In this document: piece after piece, positions 9,735-18,028 of the stretch | How the letters are laid out: each line of letters opens with the position of its first letter | Numbering within the stretch: position 1 is the stretch's first letter | Assembly (NCBI RefSeq): GCF_023502145.1 | Contig: NZ_JAMFLI010000002.1 | Coordinates: forward strand, 62,001 to 126,000 | Length of the DNA stretch: 64,000 bases | From: Craterilacuibacter sp. RT1T | GTDB lineage: Bacteria > Pseudomonadota > Gammaproteobacteria > Burkholderiales > Chromobacteriaceae | Direction: 5' to 3' | Notes under the pieces: model-generated | Told to the model about the DNA's origin: nothing | What the model saw: the letters and a program-made list of their open reading frames with translations, nothing else | The model's database searches: none | Program-made: the position numbers and the translations under genes

Positions 9735-10931
9735 TCAAGACGCCGGCGTCGGTGGCGCGTGGCGGCGGGCGAGGCGGACGAACACCAGGCCCAGCGCGGC
9801 GAAGGCGAGCGACGCGGTGGCCAGCAGCGTGACGCTGTGCCAGATCAGCGGGGCGAGGGCGCCGGCGACCACGGCGCCGGTCAGCGTTTGCACGAAGCCC
9901 TGCATCGAGGAGGCGGTGCCGCGCTGCGCGGGGAACAGATCGAGAATGGCCAGCGTGATCGACGGTGCGGCGAGCGACATCCCCATGGTGTAGAGCCCGA
10001 TCGGCAGCACGCTGGCCGGCAAGGATGGCGGAAACAGCAGCGCGTGCGCGACGTTGGCGAAACCGGCTGCAAGCATCATCACGTAACCTGCGTTGACCGC
10101 CTGCCGCGCGGTGAAGCGGCCGGCGGCGCGCCCGGACAGCCAGGCGCCGATTATCATGCCGGCGACCGCCGGGCCGAACAGCCACAAGAAGTCGTTGGGG
10201 CCGAGCCCGAGCTGGCCGATCAGCATGGCCGGGGCGGAGGGCACGTAGACGAAGAAGCCGACGAAGTTCAGGCTGACCGCGACGGTATAGAGCCGAAAGC
10301 GCGGGTTGGTCGCGACGGTGCGGTAGTTGGCCAAGAGCGCGCGCGCGGCCAGCGGCGTGCGTTTGTCTGCCGGGTGGGTCTCGGGTAGCGAGGTTGCGCA
10401 CAGCACGAACAGTACGGCGCCGACCACCGCCATGAAGGCGAATACCGCGCGCCAGCCGAAGGCGGTGAACAGCCAGCCGCCGATCACCGGCGCCAATGCG
10501 GGAGAGAGCGCGAACAGCATGGTCACCTGCGACATCAGCTTCTGCGCGGCGATGCCCTGGTAGCAGTCGCGGATGATGGCGCGCCCGACGATCAGGCCGA
10601 CCCCGCCGCTGACCCCCTGCAGCACGCGGAAGGCGATGAGTTCACCAAAGCTGTCGGCGAAAGTGCAGCCCAGCGCGGCGAGCGCGTAGCAGAAGGTGCC
10701 GGCCAGCAGCACCGGGCGGCGGCCGATGGCGTCGGCAATCGCGCCGTGCCACAGCATCATCAGCCCGAAGCTCGCCATATAGGCAGAGAGGATCAGCGGC
10801 GTCTGCGTGTCGTCGACGGACAAGGCACCTGCGATCGCCGGCATTGCCGGCAGGAAGGTGTCGATGGCGAAGGGGCCGAGGGTGCCGAGGGCGGCGAGGA
10901 TCAGGGCAAGGGGCGGGGCATAGCGGGGCAT
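9735..10931 (-). CDS. Bcr/CflA family multidrug efflux MFS transporter
   Basis: A 398-residue, twelve-segment major facilitator of the drug:H+ antiporter-1 type. The Bcr/CflA hallmark is the N-terminal segment GPFAIDTFLPAMPAI and the loop 2-3 motif GAIADAIGRRPVLLAG; motif C-like residues occur in FALSPALAPVIGGWLF. It likely exports antibiotics or small metabolites (chloramphenicol, bicyclomycin, sulphonamide in relatives), but the substrate is not evident here. ATG at 10931. Confidence 0.9.
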   Translation of the reverse strand: MPRYAPPLALILAALGTLGPFAIDTFLPAMPAIAGALSVDDTQTPLILSAYMASFGLMMLWHGAIADAIGRRPVLLAGTFCYALAALGCTFADSFGELIAFRVLQGVSGGVGLIVGRAIIRDCYQGIAAQKLMSQVTMLFALSPALAPVIGGWLFTAFGWRAVFAFMAVVGAVLFVLCATSLPETHPADKRTPLAARALLANYRTVATNPRFRLYTVAVSLNFVGFFVYVPSAPAMLIGQLGLGPNDFLWLFGPAVAGMIIGAWLSGRAAGRFTARQAVNAGYVMMLAAGFANVAHALLFPPSLPASVLPIGLYTMGMSLAAPSITLAILDLFPAQRGTASSMQGFVQTLTGAVVAGALAPLIWHSVTLLATASLAFAALGLVFVRLARRHAPPTPAS

Positions 10932-11074
10932 GGATTCGTCAGGAAGGTGGGCTGCAGGATTCTAGCGTACTTGCGGCTGACCCTGCATCCGTGAGGTTTG
11001 GTTTGCCTGATTTGGCGCAATATTCTGCCGCAAATAACGGGCTACCTTGTCTGTTTATTGTCGAGGAGTGCGTC

Positions 11075-11359
11075 ATGCGCTTGTTGCTGGTGGGTGGGCC
11101 GTTGGATGGGCAGTGGCATGAGGTGGTGCGCGAGCCGGAAACACTGCGGCTGGCGCATGCGGGGGCGCTGCTCGAGTACCAGCGCGTGCTATGGGTGTGG
11201 CCGCCGCGCGATGCGCTGTGGCTGTTCTGGTGGCATGGCGCGCCCGCTCCCGAGGCGGTGCTCTCGACGCTGGACCGTGCGGGCCTGGCGCCCTTGTGCA
11301 GTCAGCGCGAGGCGCTCGGGCAGGGCGCGCTGGAGGTGACGCCTGCCATCCGGCCGTAA
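11075..11359 (+). CDS. Hypothetical small protein
   Basis: A 94-residue product starting MRLLLVGGPLDGQWHEV, preceded by a good GAGGAG site about 10 bases before the ATG. The opening VGGPLDGQWHEV is like a short family of phage/bacterial proteins with GGPLDG near the start, but I cannot assign a function. It is tryptophan-rich (VLWVWPPRDALWLFWWHG). Its TAA stop is also the left target duplication of a 140-bp repeat element. Confidence 0.6.
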   Translation: MRLLLVGGPLDGQWHEVVREPETLRLAHAGALLEYQRVLWVWPPRDALWLFWWHGAPAPEAVLSTLDRAGLAPLCSQREALGQGALEVTPAIRP

Positions 11360-11499
11360 GAGCCTGTTCACGATCTGCTGCGCATCGACGATACAGCGTT
11401 GAAAACGGCTTCGAAATGCTCATGTACCACTTGTACATTCCTCTTTCTCAGCCGTTTTCGCCTTGTCTTGCCCTCGCTCGCGAGATCGTGAACACGCTC
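11360..11499 (+). mobile_element. 140-bp palindromic MITE-like element, copy 1
   Basis: Begins GAGCCTGTTCACGATC and ends GATCGTGAACACGCTC: 16-bp terminal inverted repeats with one mismatch. It is flanked on both sides by TAA (11357-11359 and 11500-11502), a 3-bp target duplication. The left TAA is the stop codon of the small gene at 11075. Internally AAAACGGCT/AGCCGTTTT and ATGTAC/GTACAT also pair, so the whole element can fold as one long imperfect hairpin. No protein is encoded. Copies 2 and 3 are at 28484 and 49551. Confidence 0.85.
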
Positions 11500-11691
11500 T
11501 AAGCGGGCAGCCGGTATGGTTCTGCGCTTAAGGCATCGTCGTTGGCTGGCCGCTCTCCCTACTCCCTACTCCCCATTCCTTGTTGCCGTACGGCGGCAAT
11601 TATTGCCGCTTGCGGATAGGGTTTTGTTTTTATTTTGTAAATTCACCCAATAAAAATCAGCTTTATTCGATAGCGTGTGAATAGTTTGTGT

Positions 11692-11708
11692 TTGGCACGA
11701 ATCCTGCT
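11692..11708 (+). promoter_or_regulatory. Sigma-54 promoter of flgB operon
   Basis: TTGGCACGAATCCTGCT matches the RpoN consensus TTGGCACG-N4-TTGCW with GG (11694-11695) and GC (11706-11707) exactly 10 bp apart. The flgB ATG is at 11737. The rest of the region 11503-11736 is AT-rich and shows no gene. Confidence 0.8.
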
Positions 11709-11736
11709 ATATCCTTGGCGATTACTGGGGGTGGAT

Positions 11737-12147
11737 ATGCTAGACAAAATTGCCAAACACTTTGAATTTCAGCAAAAATCGCTGAACCTGCGCGCCTACC
11801 GGGCCGAGGTGCTGGCGAGCAATCTTGCCAATGATGACACCCCCAATTACAAAGCCGTCGATTTCGACTTCGGCCAAGCCCTGTCTGCCGCCCAGTCGCA
11901 GCAAGGCGGTGCCTTGGCCATGACGCGCACCAGCGCCGCCCATCTGGATGGCGCTGCAGGTGCCACAAACGACAAGCCCAGTCTGGCCTACCGCAATAGC
12001 GTACAGCCCAGCCTGGATGGCAATAGTGTCGATATGGACGTAGAGCGGGCGGCATTTACCGACAACTCTTTACGTTACCAAAGCACGCTGACATTCCTCA
12101 ATCGCCGCATCACCGGCCTTGCCGACGCAATCAAGGGTGGTCAATAA
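11737..12147 (+). CDS. flgB: Flagellar proximal rod protein FlgB
   Basis: A 136-residue rod protein that assembles on the MS ring after export by the flagellar type III system. The N-terminal FEFQQKSLNLRAYRAEVLASNLANDDTPNYKAVDFDF contains the rod/hook family ASNLAN-TPNYKA signature. ATG 11737 is preceded by GGGGGTGG. It is the first gene of flgBCDEFGHI. Confidence 0.95.
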   Translation: MLDKIAKHFEFQQKSLNLRAYRAEVLASNLANDDTPNYKAVDFDFGQALSAAQSQQGGALAMTRTSAAHLDGAAGATNDKPSLAYRNSVQPSLDGNSVDMDVERAAFTDNSLRYQSTLTFLNRRITGLADAIKGGQ

Positions 12148-12149
12148 AA

Positions 12150-12560
12150 ATGTCGCTTTCCAATGTATTTACCATTGCCGGCTCCTCGCTGACCGCGCAA
12201 TCACAACGCCTTAATCTGGTCGCCAGTAATATCTCCAACGCCGAGAGTGCGACCAGTTCGACCGGCGAGCCTTATCGTGCACGCCATGTGGTGTTTTCGG
12301 CCACGCCGGTGTCGGCCAGCCAGCCACAAGTGGCCGGGGTGCGCGTGACCCAGATTGTCGAAGACACGTCGCCTTTCCGGTTGAAATACGACCCCTCGCA
12401 TCCGCTGGCAGACGAGAAGGGTTATCTGAAGCTGCCCAATGTGAATCCGGTGGAGGAGATGGCCGACATGATCTCGGCCTCGCGCTCCTACCAGACCAGC
12501 GTGGAAGTCATGAATACCGCCAAGACCCTGTTGCAGAAGACCCTGCAGCTGGGCCAGTAA
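12150..12560 (+). CDS. flgC: Flagellar proximal rod protein FlgC
   Basis: A 136-residue rod protein. The N-terminal AGSSLTAQSQRLNLVASNISNAES and the C-terminal NPVEEMADMISASRSYQTSVEVMNTAKTLLQKTLQLG are the rod/hook-type helices that form the axial coiled-coil core. It starts two bases after the flgB stop. Confidence 0.96.
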   Translation: MSLSNVFTIAGSSLTAQSQRLNLVASNISNAESATSSTGEPYRARHVVFSATPVSASQPQVAGVRVTQIVEDTSPFRLKYDPSHPLADEKGYLKLPNVNPVEEMADMISASRSYQTSVEVMNTAKTLLQKTLQLGQ

Positions 12561-12577
12561 GACTAAAGGATTGAATC

Positions 12578-13258
12578 ATGGTTAGCAGCGTCAGCAACGA
12601 CATCATCTCCGACCTGAACAAGACAGCGAATGCCAGAAGCGGCAACAGTAATGCCAATTCGGCCCAAGGCATTCAGGATCGTTTTCTCAAGCTGCTGATG
12701 ACGCAGTTGCAGGCGCAGGACCCGATGAATCCGATGGACAACGCCGAGATCACCAGCCAGATGGCGCAAATCAGCACCGTCACCGGCATGGAAAACATGA
12801 ACCAGACGATGAATATGCTGCTGCAGTCGCAGTTTGCCAACCAGTCGATGATGGCGGCGACGCTGATCGGCAAGAGTGTGATGACCGACGGTGACACGCT
12901 GACCTTGAAGGGGGAAGCAGGTACGGCAGGCGGTGCGGTCGAGCTGAATGGTCCTGCCGACAAGGTCATGGTGTCGGTGACAGATAAGGACGGCAATGTC
13001 GTGCGCCAGATTGCCATTGATAAGCCGACCACCGGCATCAACAAGTTTGAGTGGGATGGCAAGGACGGTAATGGCGAGGCTTTGCCTGAGGGCGAGTATA
13101 AGTTCAAGGTCGAGGCCAGTAATGGCGGCACTGCGGTGAAGGCTACGACGCTGGGTTTCCAGAATGTGAACGGCGTGACCTGGGAGCAGGGTATTCCGAT
13201 GCTGATGCTGGGTAATGGCAAGACCACGTCGCTGGCAGAAATCATTCAGATCGTTTGA
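12578..13258 (+). CDS. flgD: Flagellar hook assembly scaffold FlgD
   Basis: A 226-residue hook-cap protein needed for polymerisation of FlgE at the tip of the rod. The conserved N-terminal part contains DRFLKLLMTQLQAQDPMNPMDNAEITSQMAQISTVTGMENMN. The C-terminal half has FlgD Ig-like/tudor-like strands (FEWDGKDGNGEALPEGEYKFKVEA). Confidence 0.96.
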   Translation: MVSSVSNDIISDLNKTANARSGNSNANSAQGIQDRFLKLLMTQLQAQDPMNPMDNAEITSQMAQISTVTGMENMNQTMNMLLQSQFANQSMMAATLIGKSVMTDGDTLTLKGEAGTAGGAVELNGPADKVMVSVTDKDGNVVRQIAIDKPTTGINKFEWDGKDGNGEALPEGEYKFKVEASNGGTAVKATTLGFQNVNGVTWEQGIPMLMLGNGKTTSLAEIIQIV

Positions 13259-13295
13259 ACCGGGCGCGACAGATCAAATTAAAGAGGGGTAGGCA

Positions 13296-14603
13296 ATGAG
13301 TTTCCAGCAGGGTCTGAGTGGTCTGGGGGCTGCATCCAAGCAGCTTGACGTCATCGGCAATAACGTGGCCAACGCCAGTACCGTCGGCTTTAAGCGCGCA
13401 CGTGCCGAATTTTCCGATTTGTACGCAGCCAGTATGTACGGTGTGTCGGCCACGGCTACTGGTATCGGTTCCCGTACGGTGGCGGTGACGCAGCAGTTTA
13501 ACCAGGGCCCGGTGACCAGCACCGGCAATCCGCTGGATCTGGCGATTACCGGGCAGGGCTTTTTCCGTATGCAGGGCGCAGACGGGCAGGCCATGTATAC
13601 CCGCAATGGTGAATTCCAGCTCGACCGCGAAGGTTATTTCGTCAACGCCGGCCATTACCTCACCGGTTATGGGGTGGATGACAAGGGCCAAGTGATTGCC
13701 GGCCCTCCCCAGCCCTTGCGCGTGGACACCTCGAATATCGGCGCCAAAGCCACGACCGAGATGATTCTGGGCACCAATCTGGATGCGCGCGCCGAGCCGC
13801 CGGCCAAGGCGTTTCCGAATGTGGCGCCTGGCTCGAATACGCCGGACCCGGATAGTTATAACTACACCAATACCGTAACGGCTTACGATAGCCTTGGGGT
13901 TAGCCATCAGGTGAGTTTTTATTATGTGCGCCGTCCGGATGCCGCGCCAGTACCACCGGCCACGGAGGGGACGAAGTCGCTGGAATGGGATGTCTATACA
14001 CGGGTTGATGGGGATGCGGTGGCAACAGCCGCACCGGTGCCGCCGGCGACGGTGGGCGCACCGATTGCCGCGACCCAATTGCAGTTTGACAGTAGTGGCA
14101 AGGTTGTATCGCCTGCAGGCTCTTTTTTGTTGAATCAGGCGGTTACGAGTGGCGGGGCGCCATTATCGATTGCAGTCGATATGACCGGCTTTACTCAAAA
14201 TGCCGGCCCTTATGCCAATGCCGAGCAGCGCGTCGATGGCTGGGCTGATGGCGTGCTCTCCAGTGTAGGGACATCGAAAGAAGGTTATGTCGAGGCGCGT
14301 TACTCCAACGGCCAGACCAAGATCGTCGGACAGGTGGTGTTGGCCAACTTTGCCAATGCGCAAGGCTTGCAGCCTATTGGCGACAACCGCTGGGTCGAAA
14401 CCTATGCTTCGGGTGGTGCCAAAATCAATGCGCCGGGTAGCAGTAACGTCGGCTATGTACAAGGCGCGGCGCTGGAGGACTCCAACGTCGACATGACGAC
14501 CGAACTCGTCAATATGATTACCGCGCAGCGTTTTTATCAGGCCAATGCGCAGACCATCAAGACGCAGGACACGGTGCTGCAGACGCTGATCAACCTGCGT
14601 TGA
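13296..14603 (+). CDS. flgE: Flagellar hook protein FlgE
   Basis: A 435-residue structural protein of the hook. N-terminal SFQQGLSGLGAASKQLDVIGNNVANASTVGFKRARAEF and C-terminal ALEDSNVDMTTELVNMITAQRFYQANAQTIKTQDTVLQTLINLR form the conserved core helices; the variable D1/D2 region lies between. AAAGAGGGG precedes the ATG. Slightly longer than E. coli FlgE (402). Confidence 0.96.
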   Translation: MSFQQGLSGLGAASKQLDVIGNNVANASTVGFKRARAEFSDLYAASMYGVSATATGIGSRTVAVTQQFNQGPVTSTGNPLDLAITGQGFFRMQGADGQAMYTRNGEFQLDREGYFVNAGHYLTGYGVDDKGQVIAGPPQPLRVDTSNIGAKATTEMILGTNLDARAEPPAKAFPNVAPGSNTPDPDSYNYTNTVTAYDSLGVSHQVSFYYVRRPDAAPVPPATEGTKSLEWDVYTRVDGDAVATAAPVPPATVGAPIAATQLQFDSSGKVVSPAGSFLLNQAVTSGGAPLSIAVDMTGFTQNAGPYANAEQRVDGWADGVLSSVGTSKEGYVEARYSNGQTKIVGQVVLANFANAQGLQPIGDNRWVETYASGGAKINAPGSSNVGYVQGAALEDSNVDMTTELVNMITAQRFYQANAQTIKTQDTVLQTLINLR

Positions 14604-14617
14604 TAAGGAGCTAGGCG

Positions 14618-15361
14618 ATGGACCGCATGCTGTATCTGGCCATGAACGGCGCCAAGCACGTCGAGTGGCAACAGTCGACCACGGCGCAAAATCTGGCCAA
14701 TGTCCACACCAACGGCTACAAGGCCGATCAGGTGGTGTTTCGCGCCTTGCCGGTAGTGGGCGACGGTTCGCCTACCCGCGTTTATCAGGTCGACAATACC
14801 GTGGGGCATGATCTGTCGCAGGGCAGCTTGCAGCAAACCGGCAACGAGAGCGATTTTGCGCTGGCCAACGATGGATTTTTTGCCGTCACGGCACCGGATG
14901 GCTCCGAGGCTTACACGCGTGATGGCGGTTATGTGCTCGACGAGGCAGGCACCATGCGCACCCGCTCCGGCCTGCCGATTATCGGCGAGGCCGGACCTTT
15001 GCAGGTGCCGCCCAATAGCCGGGTACTGATTGCGCGCGATGGTTCGGTGTCTGCCGTGCCGACCGAAGGCGGCGACCGCAACCCGCAGGAAGTCGGGCGT
15101 ATCAAGCTGGTCAACCCGGGCGCACGCGCCGTGTACAAGGGCGAGGATGGCCTGTTCCGCCAGCATGGTGGCGCGGTGGCGCTCGCCGACCCGAATGTAA
15201 AAGTCGTCAGCGGAGCGCTGGAAGCCTCCAATGTCAATGCGGTCGAATCGCTGGTGCAGATGATCAGCCATGCCCGCCACTATGATCTGCACGTCAAGCT
15301 GATGCAGACCGCCGACCAGAATGCCCAGCGTGCGACACAGTTGCTGTCGTTGAACGCTTAA
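14618..15361 (+). CDS. flgF: Flagellar proximal rod protein FlgF
   Basis: A 247-residue rod protein. It starts MDRMLYLAMNGAKHVEWQQSTTAQNLANVHTNGYKAD and ends with the conserved VSGALEASNVNAVESLVQMISHARHYDLHVKLMQTADQ. Follows flgE by 14 bases with AAGGAG upstream. Confidence 0.95.
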   Translation: MDRMLYLAMNGAKHVEWQQSTTAQNLANVHTNGYKADQVVFRALPVVGDGSPTRVYQVDNTVGHDLSQGSLQQTGNESDFALANDGFFAVTAPDGSEAYTRDGGYVLDEAGTMRTRSGLPIIGEAGPLQVPPNSRVLIARDGSVSAVPTEGGDRNPQEVGRIKLVNPGARAVYKGEDGLFRQHGGAVALADPNVKVVSGALEASNVNAVESLVQMISHARHYDLHVKLMQTADQNAQRATQLLSLNA

Positions 15362-15385
15362 GCCGCCAGATAAGGAATCTGCATC

Positions 15386-16168
15386 ATGATGCGCTCGCTG
15401 TATATCGCCAAAACCGGCATGGACTCCAGCCAGTTCCGGCTGGATGTGACCTCCAATAACCTGGCCAACGTGAATACCAAGGGCTTCAAACGCTCCAATG
15501 CGGTATTCGAAGACCTGTACTACCAGACACTGCGTCAGCCCGGCTCGCAGATTGCCGGCGGCGGCACCTTGCCGACCGGCTTGCAGGTCGGTACCGGTTC
15601 GGCTGCGGTGGCTTCTGCCCGCATCCACTCGCAGGGTAATCTGGTGCGTACCGAGCAGACCTTTGATCTGGCGATCGTCGGGGATGGCTTCTTTCGGGTG
15701 CAGATGCCGGATGGAATTACCGGCTATACCCGTAATGGTGAATTCAGGCGCAACGAGGAAGGCACGATTGTGAATTCCAGCGGTTATGCACTGGACCCGG
15801 CGATTACCATTCCGTCCGATGCGTCCCAGGTCAGTATTTCCGACTCGGGTGTGGTGCAGTATTTCATCAAGGGCAATCCCGACCCGGTCGTGGCCGGCAC
15901 CATACAGACCGCGTCCTTCATCAATCCGCAGGGTCTGGAGAGTCTGGGCGAGAACCTGTATCTGCCAACCGCGGCTTCCGGCGCGGCAATCGAGGGTGAC
16001 CCTGGCGTCGAGGGGCGCGGGCGTGTGAGTCAGGGTTATCTGGAAGACTCCAACGTCAATGTGACCGAAGAGCTGATCAATATGATTCAGGCGCAACGCG
16101 CATTTGAAATGAACTCCAAGGCGATCAAGACCGCCGACGAGATGCTGCAGCGTGTAGCGCAGTTGTAA
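15386..16168 (+). CDS. flgG: Flagellar distal rod protein FlgG
   Basis: A 260-residue distal rod protein. It opens MMRSLYIAKTGMDSSQF with NNLANVNTKGFKRSNAVFEDL and the FlgG-specific insert YYQTLRQPGSQ that stiffens the rod relative to the hook. It ends with EELINMIQAQRAFEMNSKAIKTADEMLQ. Confidence 0.97.
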   Translation: MMRSLYIAKTGMDSSQFRLDVTSNNLANVNTKGFKRSNAVFEDLYYQTLRQPGSQIAGGGTLPTGLQVGTGSAAVASARIHSQGNLVRTEQTFDLAIVGDGFFRVQMPDGITGYTRNGEFRRNEEGTIVNSSGYALDPAITIPSDASQVSISDSGVVQYFIKGNPDPVVAGTIQTASFINPQGLESLGENLYLPTAASGAAIEGDPGVEGRGRVSQGYLEDSNVNVTEELINMIQAQRAFEMNSKAIKTADEMLQRVAQL

Positions 16169-16185
16169 ATAAGCAGAGACCGTTG

Positions 16186-16878
16186 ATGAATCAGTATCGG
16201 GTAAGGCGGCTGGCCATGGCGCTGGCCTTGTGTATCTTGTCGGCCTGTGCGGTACAAGCGCCTTCCATCGTGCAGCAGCCGGTGACGGTGCGCCCGCAGC
16301 CGGTGCCGCTGGCCGTACCTGCCAATGGTTCCATTTTCCAGCAGAGCAGTTTTCGCCCGCTGTTTGAAGACCGCATGCCGGTCGGCGTGGGCGATATCCT
16401 GACGGTGCAGATCGAGGAAAATACCCGCTCCTCCCTGAGCGAGGAGTCCAAGGGCAGTCGTGACGCCAGTATCAAGGGCGGCATCGATGCCGGCATCAAT
16501 ATTCCGTTTTTCTCCAATTATCTGGAAAACAAGCTAGGTGGTGCCGCGCTGAATGGTAGCGGCTCGGCCAGCCGTAACGGCAAGGGCAGTAATACCAATG
16601 TCAGCTCGTTCAATAGCTCGATTTCGGTGACGGTAATCGATGTACTGGCCAACGGTAATCTGGCAGTCAGCGGCGAGAAGCAGATGCAGATCAATGAGGA
16701 GCTGGAAGTCGTGCGCCTGTCGGGGGTGATCAATCCGCGCGATATCAAAAAGGGCAATGTGGTGTCGTCGACACGCATGGCCGATGCGCGCATCGAACAG
16801 GTCAATCAGGGCAGTAACCGTCTGTTTAACCAGACCGGCTGGTTGTCACGCTTCTTTCTGACCATCTTGCCGTTCTAG
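16186..16878 (+). CDS. flgH: Flagellar L-ring protein FlgH (lipoprotein)
   Basis: A 230-residue outer-membrane lipoprotein that forms the L-ring bushing. The signal peptide ends in the lipobox LSAC with the lipidated cysteine at C21. Family segments include FEDRMPVGVGDILTVQIEENTRSS and the C-terminal LSGVINPRDI followed by STRMADARIEQVNQGS. ATG 16186 is used; a TTG directly before it is less likely. Confidence 0.95.
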   Translation: MNQYRVRRLAMALALCILSACAVQAPSIVQQPVTVRPQPVPLAVPANGSIFQQSSFRPLFEDRMPVGVGDILTVQIEENTRSSLSEESKGSRDASIKGGIDAGINIPFFSNYLENKLGGAALNGSGSASRNGKGSNTNVSSFNSSISVTVIDVLANGNLAVSGEKQMQINEELEVVRLSGVINPRDIKKGNVVSSTRMADARIEQVNQGSNRLFNQTGWLSRFFLTILPF

Positions 16879-16886
16879 GAGCGCAT

Positions 16887-17981
16887 GTGCGTAATATTAT
16901 TTTTGCCTTGTTGACGGCCCTGATGCTGCCATTGACGGCACAGGCCGAACGACTGAAAGATATTTCCACTATTGCCGGCGTGCGCCAGAACCAGTTAATT
17001 GGTTACGGTTTGGTGGTTGGTCTTGACGGTAGTGGCGACAAGGGCAATTCGTCGCCCTTCACCACCCAGTCGCTGGGTAATATGCTGAACCAGCTTGGGG
17101 TGCAGATTCCGCAAGGCATGAAGCTGGATCCGAAAAACGTAGCAGCCGTCAGTCTGACCGCGACCTTGCCGGCTTTTGCCCGCAGCGGGCAGAAGATTGA
17201 TGTCACCGCCTCGTCGCTGGGCGATGCCAAGAGCCTGCGTGGCGGTACTTTGCTGCTGTCGCCGCTCAAGGGTGTGGACGGGCAGATCTATGCCATGGCG
17301 CAAGGCAGCCTGATTGTAGGCGGGGTGGGCGCGGCGGCGGCCGGCAGCAGTGTGCAGGTCAACCATTTGTCGGTCGGACGCGTGCCAGGCGGCGCCATTA
17401 TCGAGCGCGATGCGCCGGCCGCCGCGCGTGGCGGTCTGGTTGAACTGGAGCTTAATGAAGCCGATTTCAGTACCGCGAATAGTGTGGTGTCGGCGATTAA
17501 CCGCGAGTTTGGCGGGGGCGTGGCGCGCGCCATAGACGGGCGACTGGTCGAGGTTTCCGCGCCGCAGGACAGTAATAGCCGGGTCCAGTTTTTGGCGCGG
17601 CTGGAAAATATTGCCGTCACACCGGCAAAAGCATCCCCTTTGGTAATCGTGAATGCCCGCACCGGCTCCATCGTGATGAACCAGACCGTGACGCTGGAGC
17701 CTTGCGCCGTGGCGCACGGCAATTTGTCGGTAACGGTCAGTAATACCCCGCAAGTGAGCCAGCCTGGCGCTTTGGCCGGCGGGCAGACCGCCGTGACCAA
17801 TCAGGCAGATATCAATATCAAGGCGGATGGCGGCAAGGTGATCAGTGTGCCGCGCGGCGTGGATCTGGCCCGCGTGGTTGCAGCGCTTAATTCGCTGGGG
17901 GCCGGCCCGCAAGACCTGATTTCCATCTTGCAGGCGATGAAGGCTGCCGGTGCACTTAAAGCCGAATTGCAAATTATTTGA
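16887..17981 (+). CDS. flgI: Flagellar P-ring protein FlgI
   Basis: A 364-residue periplasmic P-ring subunit. It has a cleavable signal peptide ending AQA (about residue 20) followed by ERLKDISTIAGVRQNQLIGYGLVVGLDGSGDK, the family signature. The GTG start has AGGAG just upstream, overlapping the flgH stop. Last gene of the flgB operon before a separate promoter for flgJ. Confidence 0.96.
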   Translation: MRNIIFALLTALMLPLTAQAERLKDISTIAGVRQNQLIGYGLVVGLDGSGDKGNSSPFTTQSLGNMLNQLGVQIPQGMKLDPKNVAAVSLTATLPAFARSGQKIDVTASSLGDAKSLRGGTLLLSPLKGVDGQIYAMAQGSLIVGGVGAAAAGSSVQVNHLSVGRVPGGAIIERDAPAAARGGLVELELNEADFSTANSVVSAINREFGGGVARAIDGRLVEVSAPQDSNSRVQFLARLENIAVTPAKASPLVIVNARTGSIVMNQTVTLEPCAVAHGNLSVTVSNTPQVSQPGALAGGQTAVTNQADINIKADGGKVISVPRGVDLARVVAALNSLGAGPQDLISILQAMKAAGALKAELQII

Positions 17982-17985
17982 TAGT

Positions 17986-18002
17986 TGGCACTATTATTGC
18001 AT
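17986..18002 (+). promoter_or_regulatory. Sigma-54 promoter of flgJ
   Basis: TTGGCACTATTATTGCA has GG (17988-17989) and GC (18000-18001) with the exact 10-bp spacing of RpoN sites. It lies five bases after the flgI stop and 27 bases before the flgJ ATG. Confidence 0.75.
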
Positions 18003-18028
18003 GATGTAGTGCAATAAGGAGAGCTTGT

